Assembly: GCF_008704715.1 (NCBI RefSeq) | Contig: NZ_CP023689.1 | Coordinates: 6,448,001 to 6,512,000 of the forward strand | DNA length: 64,000 nt | DNA from: Streptomyces chartreusis | GTDB lineage: Bacteria > Actinomycetota > Actinomycetes > Streptomycetales > Streptomycetaceae | Direction of reading: 5' to 3' | Shown here: in pieces, positions 25,529-34,574 of the stretch | How positions within the stretch are numbered: position 1 is the first letter of the stretch | Layout of the letters: each line of letters begins with the position of its first letter | Program-made: the position numbers and the translations under genes | The notes under the pieces: model-generated | What the model was told of the DNA's origin: nothing | What the model saw: only the letters and a program-made list of their open reading frames with translations | Database searches by the model: none

Positions 25529-27682
25529 ATGGCGCTGCGCGAAACGGACCCGGCTGAGGTCGGGGGCTACCGGATCGAGGACCGCCTCGGCTCCGGCGGC
25601 AGGGGCGTGGTGTACCTGGCCCGCTCCGCCTCCGGTCGCCGTCTCGCCGTGAAGGTCGTGCACGCGCAGTACGCCGACGACGACGAGTTCCGCACCCGCT
25701 TCCGCCGCGAGGTGGCCGCCGCCCGCCAGGTGAGCGGCGCCTTCACGGCCCCCGTCGTGGACGCCGACGCCGACGCGTCGCGCCCCTGGATGGCCACGCT
25801 CTACATCCCCGGCGAGGACCTCGGCACCCATGTCCGCCGCCATGGCCCCCTGCCGCCGCCGCAACTGCGCGAACTCGCCGCGGGGCTGGCCGAGGCGATC
25901 CGGGACATCCACCGCGCCGGGATGGTCCACCGGGATCTGAAACCGGCCAATGTGATGCTCGCCGAGGACGGCCCCCGGGTCATCGACTTCGGCATCTCCC
26001 GCGCCACCGAGCTGGCCGCGGCCGACGTGCTCACCCAGACCGGCCGCGTGATGGGCACCCCGCCCTTCATGTCCCCCGAGCAGTTCTCGTCCCCGCAGGA
26101 CGTGGGCCCCGCCGCGGACGTCTTCTCCCTCGGCTCGGTCGTCGCCTACGCCGCCACCGGCCACGGCCCCTTCGACAGCCCGAGCCCCTACGAGACGGCC
26201 GTGAGGGTCGTCGACGGCGACGCGGAACTCGACGGGGTTCCGCCCGAGTTGCTCCCATTCGTCCAGTTCTGCCTGGAGAAGCATCCCAAGTCCCGCCCCT
26301 CGCCCGACGAGTTGCTCCACCTCCTGCGCGAGGGCGAACTTCCCGACCCCCGCCCCGCCGCCGCTCCCGCCCCGGCCGCGGACGCCCCGAGGGCCCCGCG
26401 CCCCCGGCGGCGCCGTCGTCTCCTCCTCGCCTCCGCCCTGGGCGCCCTGCTGCTGACCGCCGCGACCGCCCTCACCGTCCTCGCGGTCGACTCCGAGCCC
26501 GCCCCGAGCGCGGGCGACCTGCCCGCCGGCTGGCAGGAGTGGCACCAGAAGTCCAAGGACCCGAACGTCGACGAGGACCCGATCGACGCCGACGGCCCGT
26601 TCAGCCGCTGCGCAGCCACCGGCCGGTCCCTCGTGTGCGCCGGGGACGACGTCATGGCGACCCGCTTCGCCCTCGCCGACGGCAGCAACACCTGGGCCCG
26701 CCCGATCGACGACACCCCCGACGAACTCGGCAGCGGCGACCTGGGCACCGTCATAGCCGCCCGCGGCGGCCGCGTGTACGTCTACGGCGCCGACGACCGG
26801 ACCGAGGGTGACGCCAACCCCTCCCGCTACACGATCCAGGCGCTGGACGCCGACACCGGCAAGGTGATCTGGAAGACGGTCACCGGCGACGGCCAGGAGG
26901 CCACGGAACCGAACAGCGAGCAGGGCTACTCCGTCGCCGTACCGGAGGGCGTCGTCGCCGTGTACGGGGCGAAGGGACAGCAGTACGCCCTGCTGGACGC
27001 CGACACCGGCGAGGTCCGCTGGAAGCGCCCGCTGCCGGACCCGGACGCGCAGATGTGCCTGCTGCGCAGCGCCGCCCGACACGCCTACCTGGTGTGCCGG
27101 AAGTGGACCGACGACGCCGTCTCCAGCACGAGCTTCGCGCAGCTCGACCCGGCCACAGGGCGTCCCCGCTGGACCGTGACCGTGGCCAAGGACCAGGACG
27201 TCGTGGGTCAGGCCGACGGACGCCTCGTCGTCCTGAACACGACCGGAACCCGCCGCACGATCACCCTGATCCACGCCGCCTCGCACGTCGTGACGACCGT
27301 ACGGATGTCCGAGCCCCAGCCCGAGAGCGCGACGCCCACCCTCCTGAACGGCACGCTCTACGTCACCTTCCCCAGCGGCAGCGTCCGCGCCGTCGCCCCC
27401 GACAGCGGCCGCCGGCTGTGGGAGAGCAACTCCACGGTGGAGTCCCCGGGCCTGCCGACCGCCTCGGCGAACCACCTGTACCTGGCGTCCCCCAGCGGCC
27501 GCCTCGCCGCCCTGAACGTGCGCACCGGCGCGGTCGAGGCCACCCTCCAGGGTCGCGACGACGGCGGCACCGCCGACTCCTCCGCCCCCGGCGCCCCACC
27601 GACCCTGGTCGGCGATGCCCTCTACGTCCCCTACGGCATCCGCTCCGTCTACACGGTGGACGTGCACACCCTGAGGGCCTGA
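25529..27682 (+). CDS. Membrane serine/threonine kinase with PQQ-type beta-propeller
   Basis: A 717-aa protein. The kinase domain (residues 13-270) has GSGGRGVVYLA, VKVV, HRDLKPANVM and DFGISR. A Pro/Ala linker leads to one membrane helix (RLLLASALGALLLTAATALTVLAV, near residue 305). The external part (about 340-717) contains repeated units such as YTIQALDADTGKVIWKT, YALLDADTGEVRWKRP and LAALNVRTGAVEA, the blades of a PQQ/pyrrolo-quinoline-like propeller. The fold may bind a ligand or wall component outside the cell and signal inward. Known PQQ-kinases in Streptomyces have the same order. Confidence 0.9.
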   Translation: MALRETDPAEVGGYRIEDRLGSGGRGVVYLARSASGRRLAVKVVHAQYADDDEFRTRFRREVAAARQVSGAFTAPVVDADADASRPWMATLYIPGEDLGTHVRRHGPLPPPQLRELAAGLAEAIRDIHRAGMVHRDLKPANVMLAEDGPRVIDFGISRATELAAADVLTQTGRVMGTPPFMSPEQFSSPQDVGPAADVFSLGSVVAYAATGHGPFDSPSPYETAVRVVDGDAELDGVPPELLPFVQFCLEKHPKSRPSPDELLHLLREGELPDPRPAAAPAPAADAPRAPRPRRRRRLLLASALGALLLTAATALTVLAVDSEPAPSAGDLPAGWQEWHQKSKDPNVDEDPIDADGPFSRCAATGRSLVCAGDDVMATRFALADGSNTWARPIDDTPDELGSGDLGTVIAARGGRVYVYGADDRTEGDANPSRYTIQALDADTGKVIWKTVTGDGQEATEPNSEQGYSVAVPEGVVAVYGAKGQQYALLDADTGEVRWKRPLPDPDAQMCLLRSAARHAYLVCRKWTDDAVSSTSFAQLDPATGRPRWTVTVAKDQDVVGQADGRLVVLNTTGTRRTITLIHAASHVVTTVRMSEPQPESATPTLLNGTLYVTFPSGSVRAVAPDSGRRLWESNSTVESPGLPTASANHLYLASPSGRLAALNVRTGAVEATLQGRDDGGTADSSAPGAPPTLVGDALYVPYGIRSVYTVDVHTLRA

Positions 27683-27847
27683 CGGGAAACGATCAGGGGC
27701 AGGTCGGGGGCAAGCCCTCTGACCTGGCCCGGAGCCCGTACGGCACGTGTCGCTCCCTGTAGCCCATGCGAGGGAAGTGATGCTCATCCCCTTTGAGCCC
27801 TGGGCAGGATGGATGCGTTGATCGTCTATGGCTTCACGGGAGCGAGC

Positions 27848-28231
27848 ATGTCGCACATTCCGGCTGATCTGCGGTACGCCGAGTCGCACGAGTGGGCACG
27901 ACTGGAATCGGACGGCGCGGTCACGGTCGGCATCAGCGATCACGCTCAGAAGGCGCTCGGAGACGTCGTATTCGTGGAGTTGGTCGACGTCGGCAAGGTC
28001 TTCGAGGCCGGCGATGCCGCCGGTGTCGTGGAGTCGGTCAAGGCGGCCACGGACATCTACGCGCCGGTTGGTGGCGAAGTGATCGCCGTCAACGAAGAGC
28101 TGGCGGACAACCCGGAGCTGCTCAATGAGGAGCCCTACGACGCTTGGATCTTCAAGCTCAAGCCGTCGAAGGCACGTGAACTCGAAAGCCTCCTGAACGC
28201 TGCCGGCTACAAAACCGCGATCGGCGAGTGA
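27848..28231 (+). CDS. gcvH: Glycine cleavage system H protein
   Basis: A 127-aa protein starting MSHIPADLRYAESHEWARLE. The lipoyl-attachment Lys is in VVESVKAATDIYAPVGGEV. It shuttles the aminomethyl group between the P, T and L proteins of glycine cleavage. gcvT and gcvP are not adjacent here. I chose ATG 27848, with GGGAGCG upstream, over 27809 because of the family N terminus. I see no glycine riboswitch in the 165 bp before it. Confidence 0.93.
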   Translation: MSHIPADLRYAESHEWARLESDGAVTVGISDHAQKALGDVVFVELVDVGKVFEAGDAAGVVESVKAATDIYAPVGGEVIAVNEELADNPELLNEEPYDAWIFKLKPSKARELESLLNAAGYKTAIGE

Positions 28232-28270
28232 CCGGCGCAGCCGTGGCTGATCCGGGCCGGGGAAACGCAA

Positions 28271-28309
28271 AAGGCCCAGAGAGAGGAAACAACCTCTCAC
28301 CTGGGCCTT
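28271..28309. terminator. Terminator shared by gcvH and tRNA-Gly
   Basis: A two-part stem: AAGGCCCAG pairs with CTGGGCCTT and, inside it, GAGAGG with CCTCTC. It lies between gcvH and the convergent tRNA gene and could end both transcripts. Confidence 0.8.
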
Positions 28310-28319
28310 CGGCCTTCGG

Positions 28320-28390
28320 AGCGGGCGACGGGAATCGAACCCGCGTAGCTAGTTTGGAAGACTAGGGCTCTACCATTGAGCTACGCCCGC
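28320..28390 (-). tRNA. tRNA-Gly (anticodon TCC)
   Basis: Read on the minus strand it starts GCGGGCGTAGCTCAATGGTA and folds as a normal cloverleaf: acceptor GCGGGCG/CGCCCGC, anticodon stem CTAGT/ACTAG around loop CTTCCAA (anticodon TCC), and a T loop TTCGATT. CCA is not fully encoded. Confidence 0.93.
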
Positions 28391-28521
28391 ACAGGACGCG
28401 CCGCAGGTCAGCCGACCGCGGCACAGGATGCATCGTAGCGGGTCGGCCCCCCTTGTCGCACACCCCGTAAATGCGGCGGCCCCGCTGCCTGCGGGCATGT
28501 ACCCTACGTGTCGCACCAGCA

Positions 28522-28598
28522 CGGGGTGTGGCGCAGCTTGGTAGCGCGTCCGCTTTGGGAGCGGAAGGCCGTGGGTTCAAATCCCGCCACCCCGACCA
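28522..28598 (+). tRNA. tRNA-Pro (anticodon TGG)
   Basis: It starts CGGGGTGTGGCGCAGCTTGG, with acceptor CGGGGTG/CACCCCG, anticodon stem CCGC/GCGG around TTTGGGA (anticodon TGG), T loop TTCAAAT, and an encoded CCA at 28596-28598. Confidence 0.93.
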
Positions 28599-28659
28599 GG
28601 TCCGGCGAAGACCGGCCACATGCGCGACGACCTCCTGCGATCGCGTTCAGTGATCGCCT

Positions 28660-28689
28660 TTGGGGGCGTGTCCCCGCTGCCGTTACTAT
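28660..28689 (+). promoter_or_regulatory. Possible vegetative promoter of tig
   Basis: TTGGGG (28660-28665) and TACTAT (28684-28689), 18 bp apart, resemble a principal-sigma promoter. They lie 120 bp before the trigger factor start. Confidence 0.45.
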
Positions 28690-28809
28690 GCAAGCTGCAC
28701 GCCCGTGTGTCTCTCCGTACGAAGTCACGAGGTCCTCCGGGCGGCGAATCCGCCGGACCAGTCTGGCTCCGGCAGAAACCAAGAAGTCAGCCCACAAGGA
28801 GACCGAACC

Positions 28810-30204
28810 GTGAAGAGCGCCGTGGAGACCCTGAACCCGACCCGGGTTCGGCTCACTGTCGAGGTGCCCTTCGAGGAGCTCAAGGACAGCCTCGACGCGG
28901 CGTACAAGAAGATCAACCAGCAGGTCACGGTGAAGGGCTTCCGCAAGGGCAAGATCCCGGCCCGCGTCATCGACCAGCGGTTCGGCCGCGGTGCGGTCCT
29001 GGAGGAGGCGGTCAACGACGCGCTTCCGAAGTTCTACACCGAGGCGGTCAACGAGGCCGAGCTCAACGTCCTGGGCCAGCCCGAGGTCGACATCACCGAG
29101 CTGAAGGACGGCGAGACGCTGAACTTCACCGCCGAGGTCGACATCCGCCCCGCCATCGAGATCCCGGACTACTCCGGCATCGAGGTCGAGGTCGACGCCG
29201 TCGAGGTCAGCGAAGAGGACGTCGAGAAGGCCGTCTCCGACCTCCGTGAGCGCTTCGCGTCCACCTCCCCGGTCGAGCGTGCCGCCGAGGACAGCGACGT
29301 CGTCACCATCGACCTGGAGGCCAAGGTCGACGGCGAGGTCCTGGAGGACGGCGTCGCCAGCGGCGTCTCCTACACCATCGGCTCCGGCGAGCTGCTCGAC
29401 GGCATCGACGACGCCGTGAAGGGCCTGGAGGCCGGTGGCGAGGCCACCTTCACCTCCGAGCTCAAGGGCGGCTCGGCGGCCGGCAAGGAGGCCGAGGTCA
29501 CCGTCAAGGTCACCCAGGTCGCCGCCCGCGAACTGCCCGAGCTGGACGACGAGTTCGCGCAGCTCGCCTCCGAGTTCGACACCCTCGACGAGCTGAAGGC
29601 CGACAGCCGCAAGCGCCTCGAGAACATGAAGCAGTACGACCAGGCCACGCAGGCCCAGGAGCGCGTCCTGGAGAAGCTGCTGGAGCTCGTCGAGGTGCCC
29701 GTCCCCGAGAAGCTGCTCGAGGACGAGATCAACACCCGTAAGCACAACCTCGAGCACCACCAGCTCGGCCAGATGGGCCTCGACCTCGCGAAGTACCTGG
29801 AGATCCAGGGCAAGACCGAGGAAGAGTTCGACGCCGAGACCAAGGAAGCCGCGGTCAAGGGCATCAAGACGCAGTTCGTCCTGGACGAGCTCGTCAAGCA
29901 GGAGAAGCTGAACGTCAACCAGGAGGAGCTCACCGAGCACCTCATGCGTCGCGCCGCCTCCTCCGGCATGTCCCCCGACCAGTTCGCCCAGGCCGTCGTC
30001 GAGGGCGGTCAGGTTCCGCTCCTGGTCGGCGAGGTCGCCCGCGGCAAGGCCCTGGCCGTCGTGGTCGAGAAGGCCGTGGTCAAGGACACCAACGGCGAGG
30101 TCATCGACCTCGACGACGAGGACGACGTCGAGCAGGTCACCGAGGCGGTCGAGGCCGCCGAGGGCACCGCCGACGAGGCCGCCGAGGAGAAGTCCGAGGG
30201 CTGA
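28810..30204 (+). CDS. tig: Trigger factor, ribosome-associated chaperone and prolyl isomerase
   Basis: A 464-aa protein. The N-terminal ribosome-binding signature GFRKGKIPARVIDQRFG (residues 43-59) is intact. The FKBP-type isomerase domain covers about residues 160-240 and the helical chaperone arms follow. The C terminus is very acidic (DDEDDVEQVTEAVEAAEG...). It binds nascent chains at the ribosome exit. GTG start with AGGAGA 8 nt upstream; the open frame before it has no similarity. It precedes the clp genes, as in many bacteria. Confidence 0.95.
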   Translation: MKSAVETLNPTRVRLTVEVPFEELKDSLDAAYKKINQQVTVKGFRKGKIPARVIDQRFGRGAVLEEAVNDALPKFYTEAVNEAELNVLGQPEVDITELKDGETLNFTAEVDIRPAIEIPDYSGIEVEVDAVEVSEEDVEKAVSDLRERFASTSPVERAAEDSDVVTIDLEAKVDGEVLEDGVASGVSYTIGSGELLDGIDDAVKGLEAGGEATFTSELKGGSAAGKEAEVTVKVTQVAARELPELDDEFAQLASEFDTLDELKADSRKRLENMKQYDQATQAQERVLEKLLELVEVPVPEKLLEDEINTRKHNLEHHQLGQMGLDLAKYLEIQGKTEEEFDAETKEAAVKGIKTQFVLDELVKQEKLNVNQEELTEHLMRRAASSGMSPDQFAQAVVEGGQVPLLVGEVARGKALAVVVEKAVVKDTNGEVIDLDDEDDVEQVTEAVEAAEGTADEAAEEKSEG

Positions 30205-30231
30205 GCCCACGGCGCCTAGAAGGTCGTAGGA

Positions 30232-30266
30232 AGGGGCCCCGGGGATGAGAAATCCCCGGGGCCCCT
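30232..30266 (+). terminator. Terminator after tig
   Basis: A perfect 15-bp stem (AGGGGCCCCGGGGAT and complement) with a 5-nt loop, followed by CTCTCTCGT. Confidence 0.88.
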
Positions 30267-30294
30267 CTCTCGTACGGCTGCGGCAGCGCCGCCG

Positions 30295-30328
30295 AGGGGC
30301 GCGGGGAACCGCTCGAACGGCCACGACG
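30295..30328. repeat. Partial dispersed intergenic repeat (GGGGCGCGGGGAAC type)
   Basis: The stretch begins AGGGGCGCGGGGAACCGCTC, the start of a second intergenic repeat type that I recall as frequent in Streptomyces genomes. A fuller copy is at 37260-37322. Confidence 0.5.
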
Positions 30329-30398
30329 GTTCCGTACCCGCCCACGCACCTGCACGGTCACGGTGAGTAGGGCGTCGGCCGCGCGTCCCGTGGCTCTA

Positions 30399-30412
30399 CG
30401 CCCCCGGCGAAC
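30399..30412 (-). promoter_or_regulatory. ClgR-type operator upstream of clpP1
   Basis: On the minus strand the sequence GTTCGCCGGGGGCG matches the published ClgR motif GTTCGC-N5-GCG exactly. ClgR activates clpP1P2, lon and related genes in Streptomyces. It lies about 105 bp before the chosen clpP1 start. Confidence 0.78.
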
Positions 30413-30515
30413 ACTCACGGAACCGGGATGGCACCGCACAGCCTGCGCGTTAGGGTCCATGAGTATGGGGGCAGGGAAGTCGGCGAAACCGCCGGAGGCC
30501 CCCCGCAGGGAACAC

Positions 30516-31178
30516 GTGAGACGGCCCGGCGCCGTCGTAAGACGAGCAGGTGGAGACGTGACGAATCTGATGCCCTACGCCGCCGGCGAGCCCTCTATCG
30601 GTGGTGGCCTCGGCGACCAGGTCTACAACCGGCTGCTCGGCGAGCGGATCATCTTCCTCGGCCAGCCGGTCGACGACGACATCGCGAACAAGATCACCGC
30701 ACAGCTGCTGCTCCTTGCCGCCGACCCGGACAAGGACATTTACCTGTACATCAACAGCCCGGGCGGCTCGATCACGGCCGGTATGGCGATCTACGACACC
30801 ATGCAGTTCATCAAGAACGACGTGGTGACCATCGCCATGGGCCTCGCCGCCTCCATGGGCCAGTTCCTGCTCAGCGCGGGCACGCCCGGCAAGCGCTTCG
30901 CGCTGCCGAACGCCGAGATCCTGATCCACCAGCCCTCCGCGGGCCTGGCGGGCTCGGCCTCCGACATCAAGATCCACGCCGAGCGGCTGCTGCACACCAA
31001 GAAGCGCATGGCCGAGCTCACCTCCCAGCACACCGGCCAGTCGGTCGAGCAGATCACCCGCGACTCGGACCGTGACCGCTGGTTCGACGCCTTCGAGGCC
31101 AAGGAGTACGGCCTCATCGACGACGTCATCCCGACGGCCGCCGGGATGCCGGGCGGCGGTGGCACCGGGGCGGCCTGA
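30516..31178 (+). CDS. clpP1: ATP-dependent Clp protease proteolytic subunit ClpP1
   Basis: A 220-aa serine protease subunit. The catalytic Ser is in MGLAASMGQFLL, the His in EILIHQPSAGLAG, and the GG pair of the oligomer/activity loop is in NSPGGSITAG. It forms the ClpP1P2 tetradecamer with the next gene's product and works with ClpX or ClpC. The start is uncertain: GTG 30516 gives MRRPGAVVRRAGGD..., which I recall from the S. coelicolor annotation; GTG 30558 (MTNLMPYAAGE) is equally close to the mature protein. A propeptide is normally removed. Confidence 0.93.
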   Translation: MRRPGAVVRRAGGDVTNLMPYAAGEPSIGGGLGDQVYNRLLGERIIFLGQPVDDDIANKITAQLLLLAADPDKDIYLYINSPGGSITAGMAIYDTMQFIKNDVVTIAMGLAASMGQFLLSAGTPGKRFALPNAEILIHQPSAGLAGSASDIKIHAERLLHTKKRMAELTSQHTGQSVEQITRDSDRDRWFDAFEAKEYGLIDDVIPTAAGMPGGGGTGAA

Positions 31179-31228
31179 GGCCCCCTGGAAGCCCCCAGCC
31201 GACCGCCACAGCCTCTAGGAGACAGACA

Positions 31229-31909
31229 GTGAACGACTTCCCCGGCAGCGGCCTGTACGACCGCACGCGCGCCGAGTACACCGGCCCCGCCGCCGAGTCC
31301 CGCTATGTGATCCCGCGCTTCGTCGAGCGCACCTCGCAGGGCATCCGCGAGTACGACCCGTACGCGAAGCTGTTCGAGGAGCGCGTGATCTTCCTCGGCG
31401 TGCAGATCGACGACGCCTCCGCCAACGACGTCATGGCGCAGCTGCTGTGCCTGGAGTCGATGGACCCCGACCGTGACATCTCGGTCTACATCAACAGCCC
31501 CGGCGGCTCCTTCACGGCGCTCACGGCCATCTACGACACGATGCAGTTCGTGAAGCCGGACATCCAGACGGTCTGCATGGGCCAGGCGGCCTCCGCCGCC
31601 GCGATCCTGCTGGCCGCCGGCACGCCGGGCAAGCGCATGGCGCTGCCGAACGCCCGTGTGCTGATCCACCAGCCGTACAGCGAGACCGGCCGCGGTCAGG
31701 TCTCCGACCTGGAGATCGCCGCCAACGAGATCCTCCGGATGCGCTCGCAGCTGGAGGAGATGCTGGCCAAGCACTCCACCACGGCGATCGAGAAGATCCG
31801 CGAGGACATCGAGCGCGACAAGATCCTCACGGCCGAGGACGCGCTGTCGTACGGGCTGATCGACCAGATCATCTCCACCCGGAAGATGAACAACGCCGAC
31901 GTTCGCTGA
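31229..31909 (+). CDS. clpP2: ATP-dependent Clp protease proteolytic subunit ClpP2
   Basis: A 226-aa paralogue of ClpP1 with the catalytic Ser in MGQAASAAAILL and His in VLIHQPYSETGRG. It has a longer N-terminal propeptide (about 40 residues). GTG start with AGGAGA upstream, 50 bp after clpP1, so the two form one operon. Streptomyces ClpP2 is the partner of ClpP1 in the housekeeping protease. Confidence 0.95.
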   Translation: MNDFPGSGLYDRTRAEYTGPAAESRYVIPRFVERTSQGIREYDPYAKLFEERVIFLGVQIDDASANDVMAQLLCLESMDPDRDISVYINSPGGSFTALTAIYDTMQFVKPDIQTVCMGQAASAAAILLAAGTPGKRMALPNARVLIHQPYSETGRGQVSDLEIAANEILRMRSQLEEMLAKHSTTAIEKIREDIERDKILTAEDALSYGLIDQIISTRKMNNADVR

Positions 31910-31932
31910 CGCGGACCCGGTATTGTCTGCTG

Positions 31933-31984
31933 CCCCTTGGCACGGTTTGGGACGGTGCACGTCAAAGTGAACCGCGCCAAGGGG
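31933..31984 (+). promoter_or_regulatory. Large hairpin in the clpP2-clpX spacer
   Basis: Arms CCCCTTGGCACGGTT and AACCGCGCCAAGGGG pair over 15 positions with one mismatch and a 22-nt loop. It lies 23 bp after clpP2 and 105 bp before clpX. It may end or attenuate the clpP1P2 transcript, or be part of the clpX leader. Confidence 0.55.
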
Positions 31985-32089
31985 GGCCCGAACGGGGGGC
32001 CAGGCAAGGTACCGTCGACATAAGGCAGCACCAGGAGCCGCTGGATTCGAAAACGTCCAGGCGTCTCCCAGGCGAAGGGGAAGCACACC

Positions 32090-33373
<1,284 letters not shown>

Positions 33374-33391
33374 CCCGCCACCACGGACAAA

Positions 33392-33427
33392 CGAAGGGGC
33401 CCCGGTCAACCGACCGGGGCCCCTTCG
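33392..33427. terminator. Bidirectional terminator after clpX
   Basis: A 16-bp perfect stem (core GAAGGGGCCCCGGTC and complement) with a 4-nt loop between convergent clpX and the minus-strand membrane-protein gene. Confidence 0.88.
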
Positions 33428-33445
33428 CAGTTGACGCCTCGGGCG

Positions 33446-34438
33446 TCAGGCCTTGACGCGGATCTCCGCGCGGACCTTCGTGGTGATGTCCACGGCGATG
33501 TCCTTGGGGATGCCCTGGGTGGCGTCGCCCGGCGACACCATCGCGATGGTGCTGTAGTCCGCCCAGGCGCAGAACCAGTCCGTCTTCTCCTTCTTGGTGG
33601 CCGGGTCGGTGCCCTTGGCGGCCTGGCACTTCATGACCGCGCCGTCGAGGTCGACGTCCTCGGCCTCACCGACCAGCTCGGTCTTGCCCACGCCGGAGGA
33701 GTCGGAGGAGGAGGACTTCTCGGACGACTTCTTGAAGTCGGCGAAGAACTTGTCCAGCGCCGCCTCAGGGTCGGCGACCTCGCCGTAGGCGCCGAAGTAC
33801 GTGATGCCCTTGGCCGTCGCGAGCTCGGAGAGGTCCGGCGTCGTGCTCGGGTCGCTGGGGTCGTAGCCGCTCAGGTCCGCCGTCGAGTAGACGCCGACGA
33901 CGCTCTCGCCGTTCTTGACGCCGCTCTTCTCCAGGTCGTCGGCGGTGTCGTTGGACCCACCGATGCCCTCGCCGAGCTTGCTGGCCCGGGTGTACTCGCT
34001 GAGCAGCTTCTCCGGCGTCGCCAGCTTGTGCGCCCCGTCGTCCTCCAGGTTGCCCGCGCCGCCGCCGCTGCTGCCGAGGACGAAGTACGCGCCGACGCCG
34101 ATCGCGGCCACCACGGCCACGGCGCCGATGATCAGGCCGGTCTTCTTGCCGCCGCCACCCGGCGCCGGCGGCTGCGGCATGCCGTACGGCTGCTGGCCAT
34201 AGGGCGGCTGCTGGCCGTACGGGGGCTGCTGGCCGTAGGGCTGCTGGGGCGGGACGCCCTGCGGGGGCTGCTGCGGGTAGCCGTACCCGGGCTGGGCCGG
34301 GGGAGCCTGCTGGGGGTAGCCGTAGCCGGGCTGGGGCGCCTGCGGCTGGCCGTAGGGCCCGGGCTGCTGAGGCTGCCCGCCGTACGGACCGGGCTGCTGG
34401 GGCTGCCCGCCGTACGGGCCCGGCTGGTTGTGACTCAT
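33446..34438 (-). CDS. Membrane-anchored protein with Pro/Gly/Gln/Tyr-rich cytoplasmic tail
   Basis: A 330-aa protein. Residues 1-95 are a low-complexity tail built from repeats such as QQPGPYGGQP, PQPGYGYPQQ and YGQQPPYGQQ. A single membrane helix follows (GLIIGAVAVVAAIGVGAYFVLG, about 100-122), then an external domain of about 200 residues with two Cys (VMKCQAAKG and DWFCAWAD), likely a disulfide. This layout is common in Streptomyces and the external part is of unknown function. ATG 34438 has GGAGGGG upstream. It sits between clpX and valS on the opposite strand. Confidence 0.82.
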   Translation of the reverse strand: MSHNQPGPYGGQPQQPGPYGGQPQQPGPYGQPQAPQPGYGYPQQAPPAQPGYGYPQQPPQGVPPQQPYGQQPPYGQQPPYGQQPYGMPQPPAPGGGGKKTGLIIGAVAVVAAIGVGAYFVLGSSGGGAGNLEDDGAHKLATPEKLLSEYTRASKLGEGIGGSNDTADDLEKSGVKNGESVVGVYSTADLSGYDPSDPSTTPDLSELATAKGITYFGAYGEVADPEAALDKFFADFKKSSEKSSSSDSSGVGKTELVGEAEDVDLDGAVMKCQAAKGTDPATKKEKTDWFCAWADYSTIAMVSPGDATQGIPKDIAVDITTKVRAEIRVKA

Positions 34439-34538
34439 TTCTGGGTTCCCCTCCAGATGCTTATGTGTTCCTGACATCCTGGCGCAGACACAGGCGACGC
34501 ACGGCATCGGGGTGCCCACCGTTACAGAACAAAGGCGT

Positions 34539-34568
34539 TTCGGGACACCCCCGAGACACCCCTAAACT
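34539..34568 (+). promoter_or_regulatory. Possible leaderless promoter of valS
   Basis: TAAACT (34563-34568) lies 6 nt before the valS GTG; TTCGGG (34539-34544) is a weak -35, 18 bp upstream of it. No ribosome-binding site is present, so transcription probably starts at or next to the GTG. Confidence 0.5.
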
Positions 34569-34574
34569 GAGCCC

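Noticed and set aside
27683..27847. Glycine riboswitch before gcvH
   Set aside because: The conserved tandem aptamer motifs are not present and the space is short.
25259..28300. 1013-codon open frame on the minus strand
   Set aside because: It is antisense to the PQQ kinase and gcvH. In high-GC DNA the complement of a biased gene is often open; the sequence is low-complexity Gly/Arg/Val/Ala with no domain.
34180..34430. GC-rich repeats around the clpX-valS spacer as a mobile repeat
   Set aside because: They encode the Pro/Gly/Gln/Tyr tail of the membrane protein and keep its frame.
34439..34574. T-box riboswitch before valS
   Set aside because: No T-box sequence or stem pattern is visible and the leader is probably absent.
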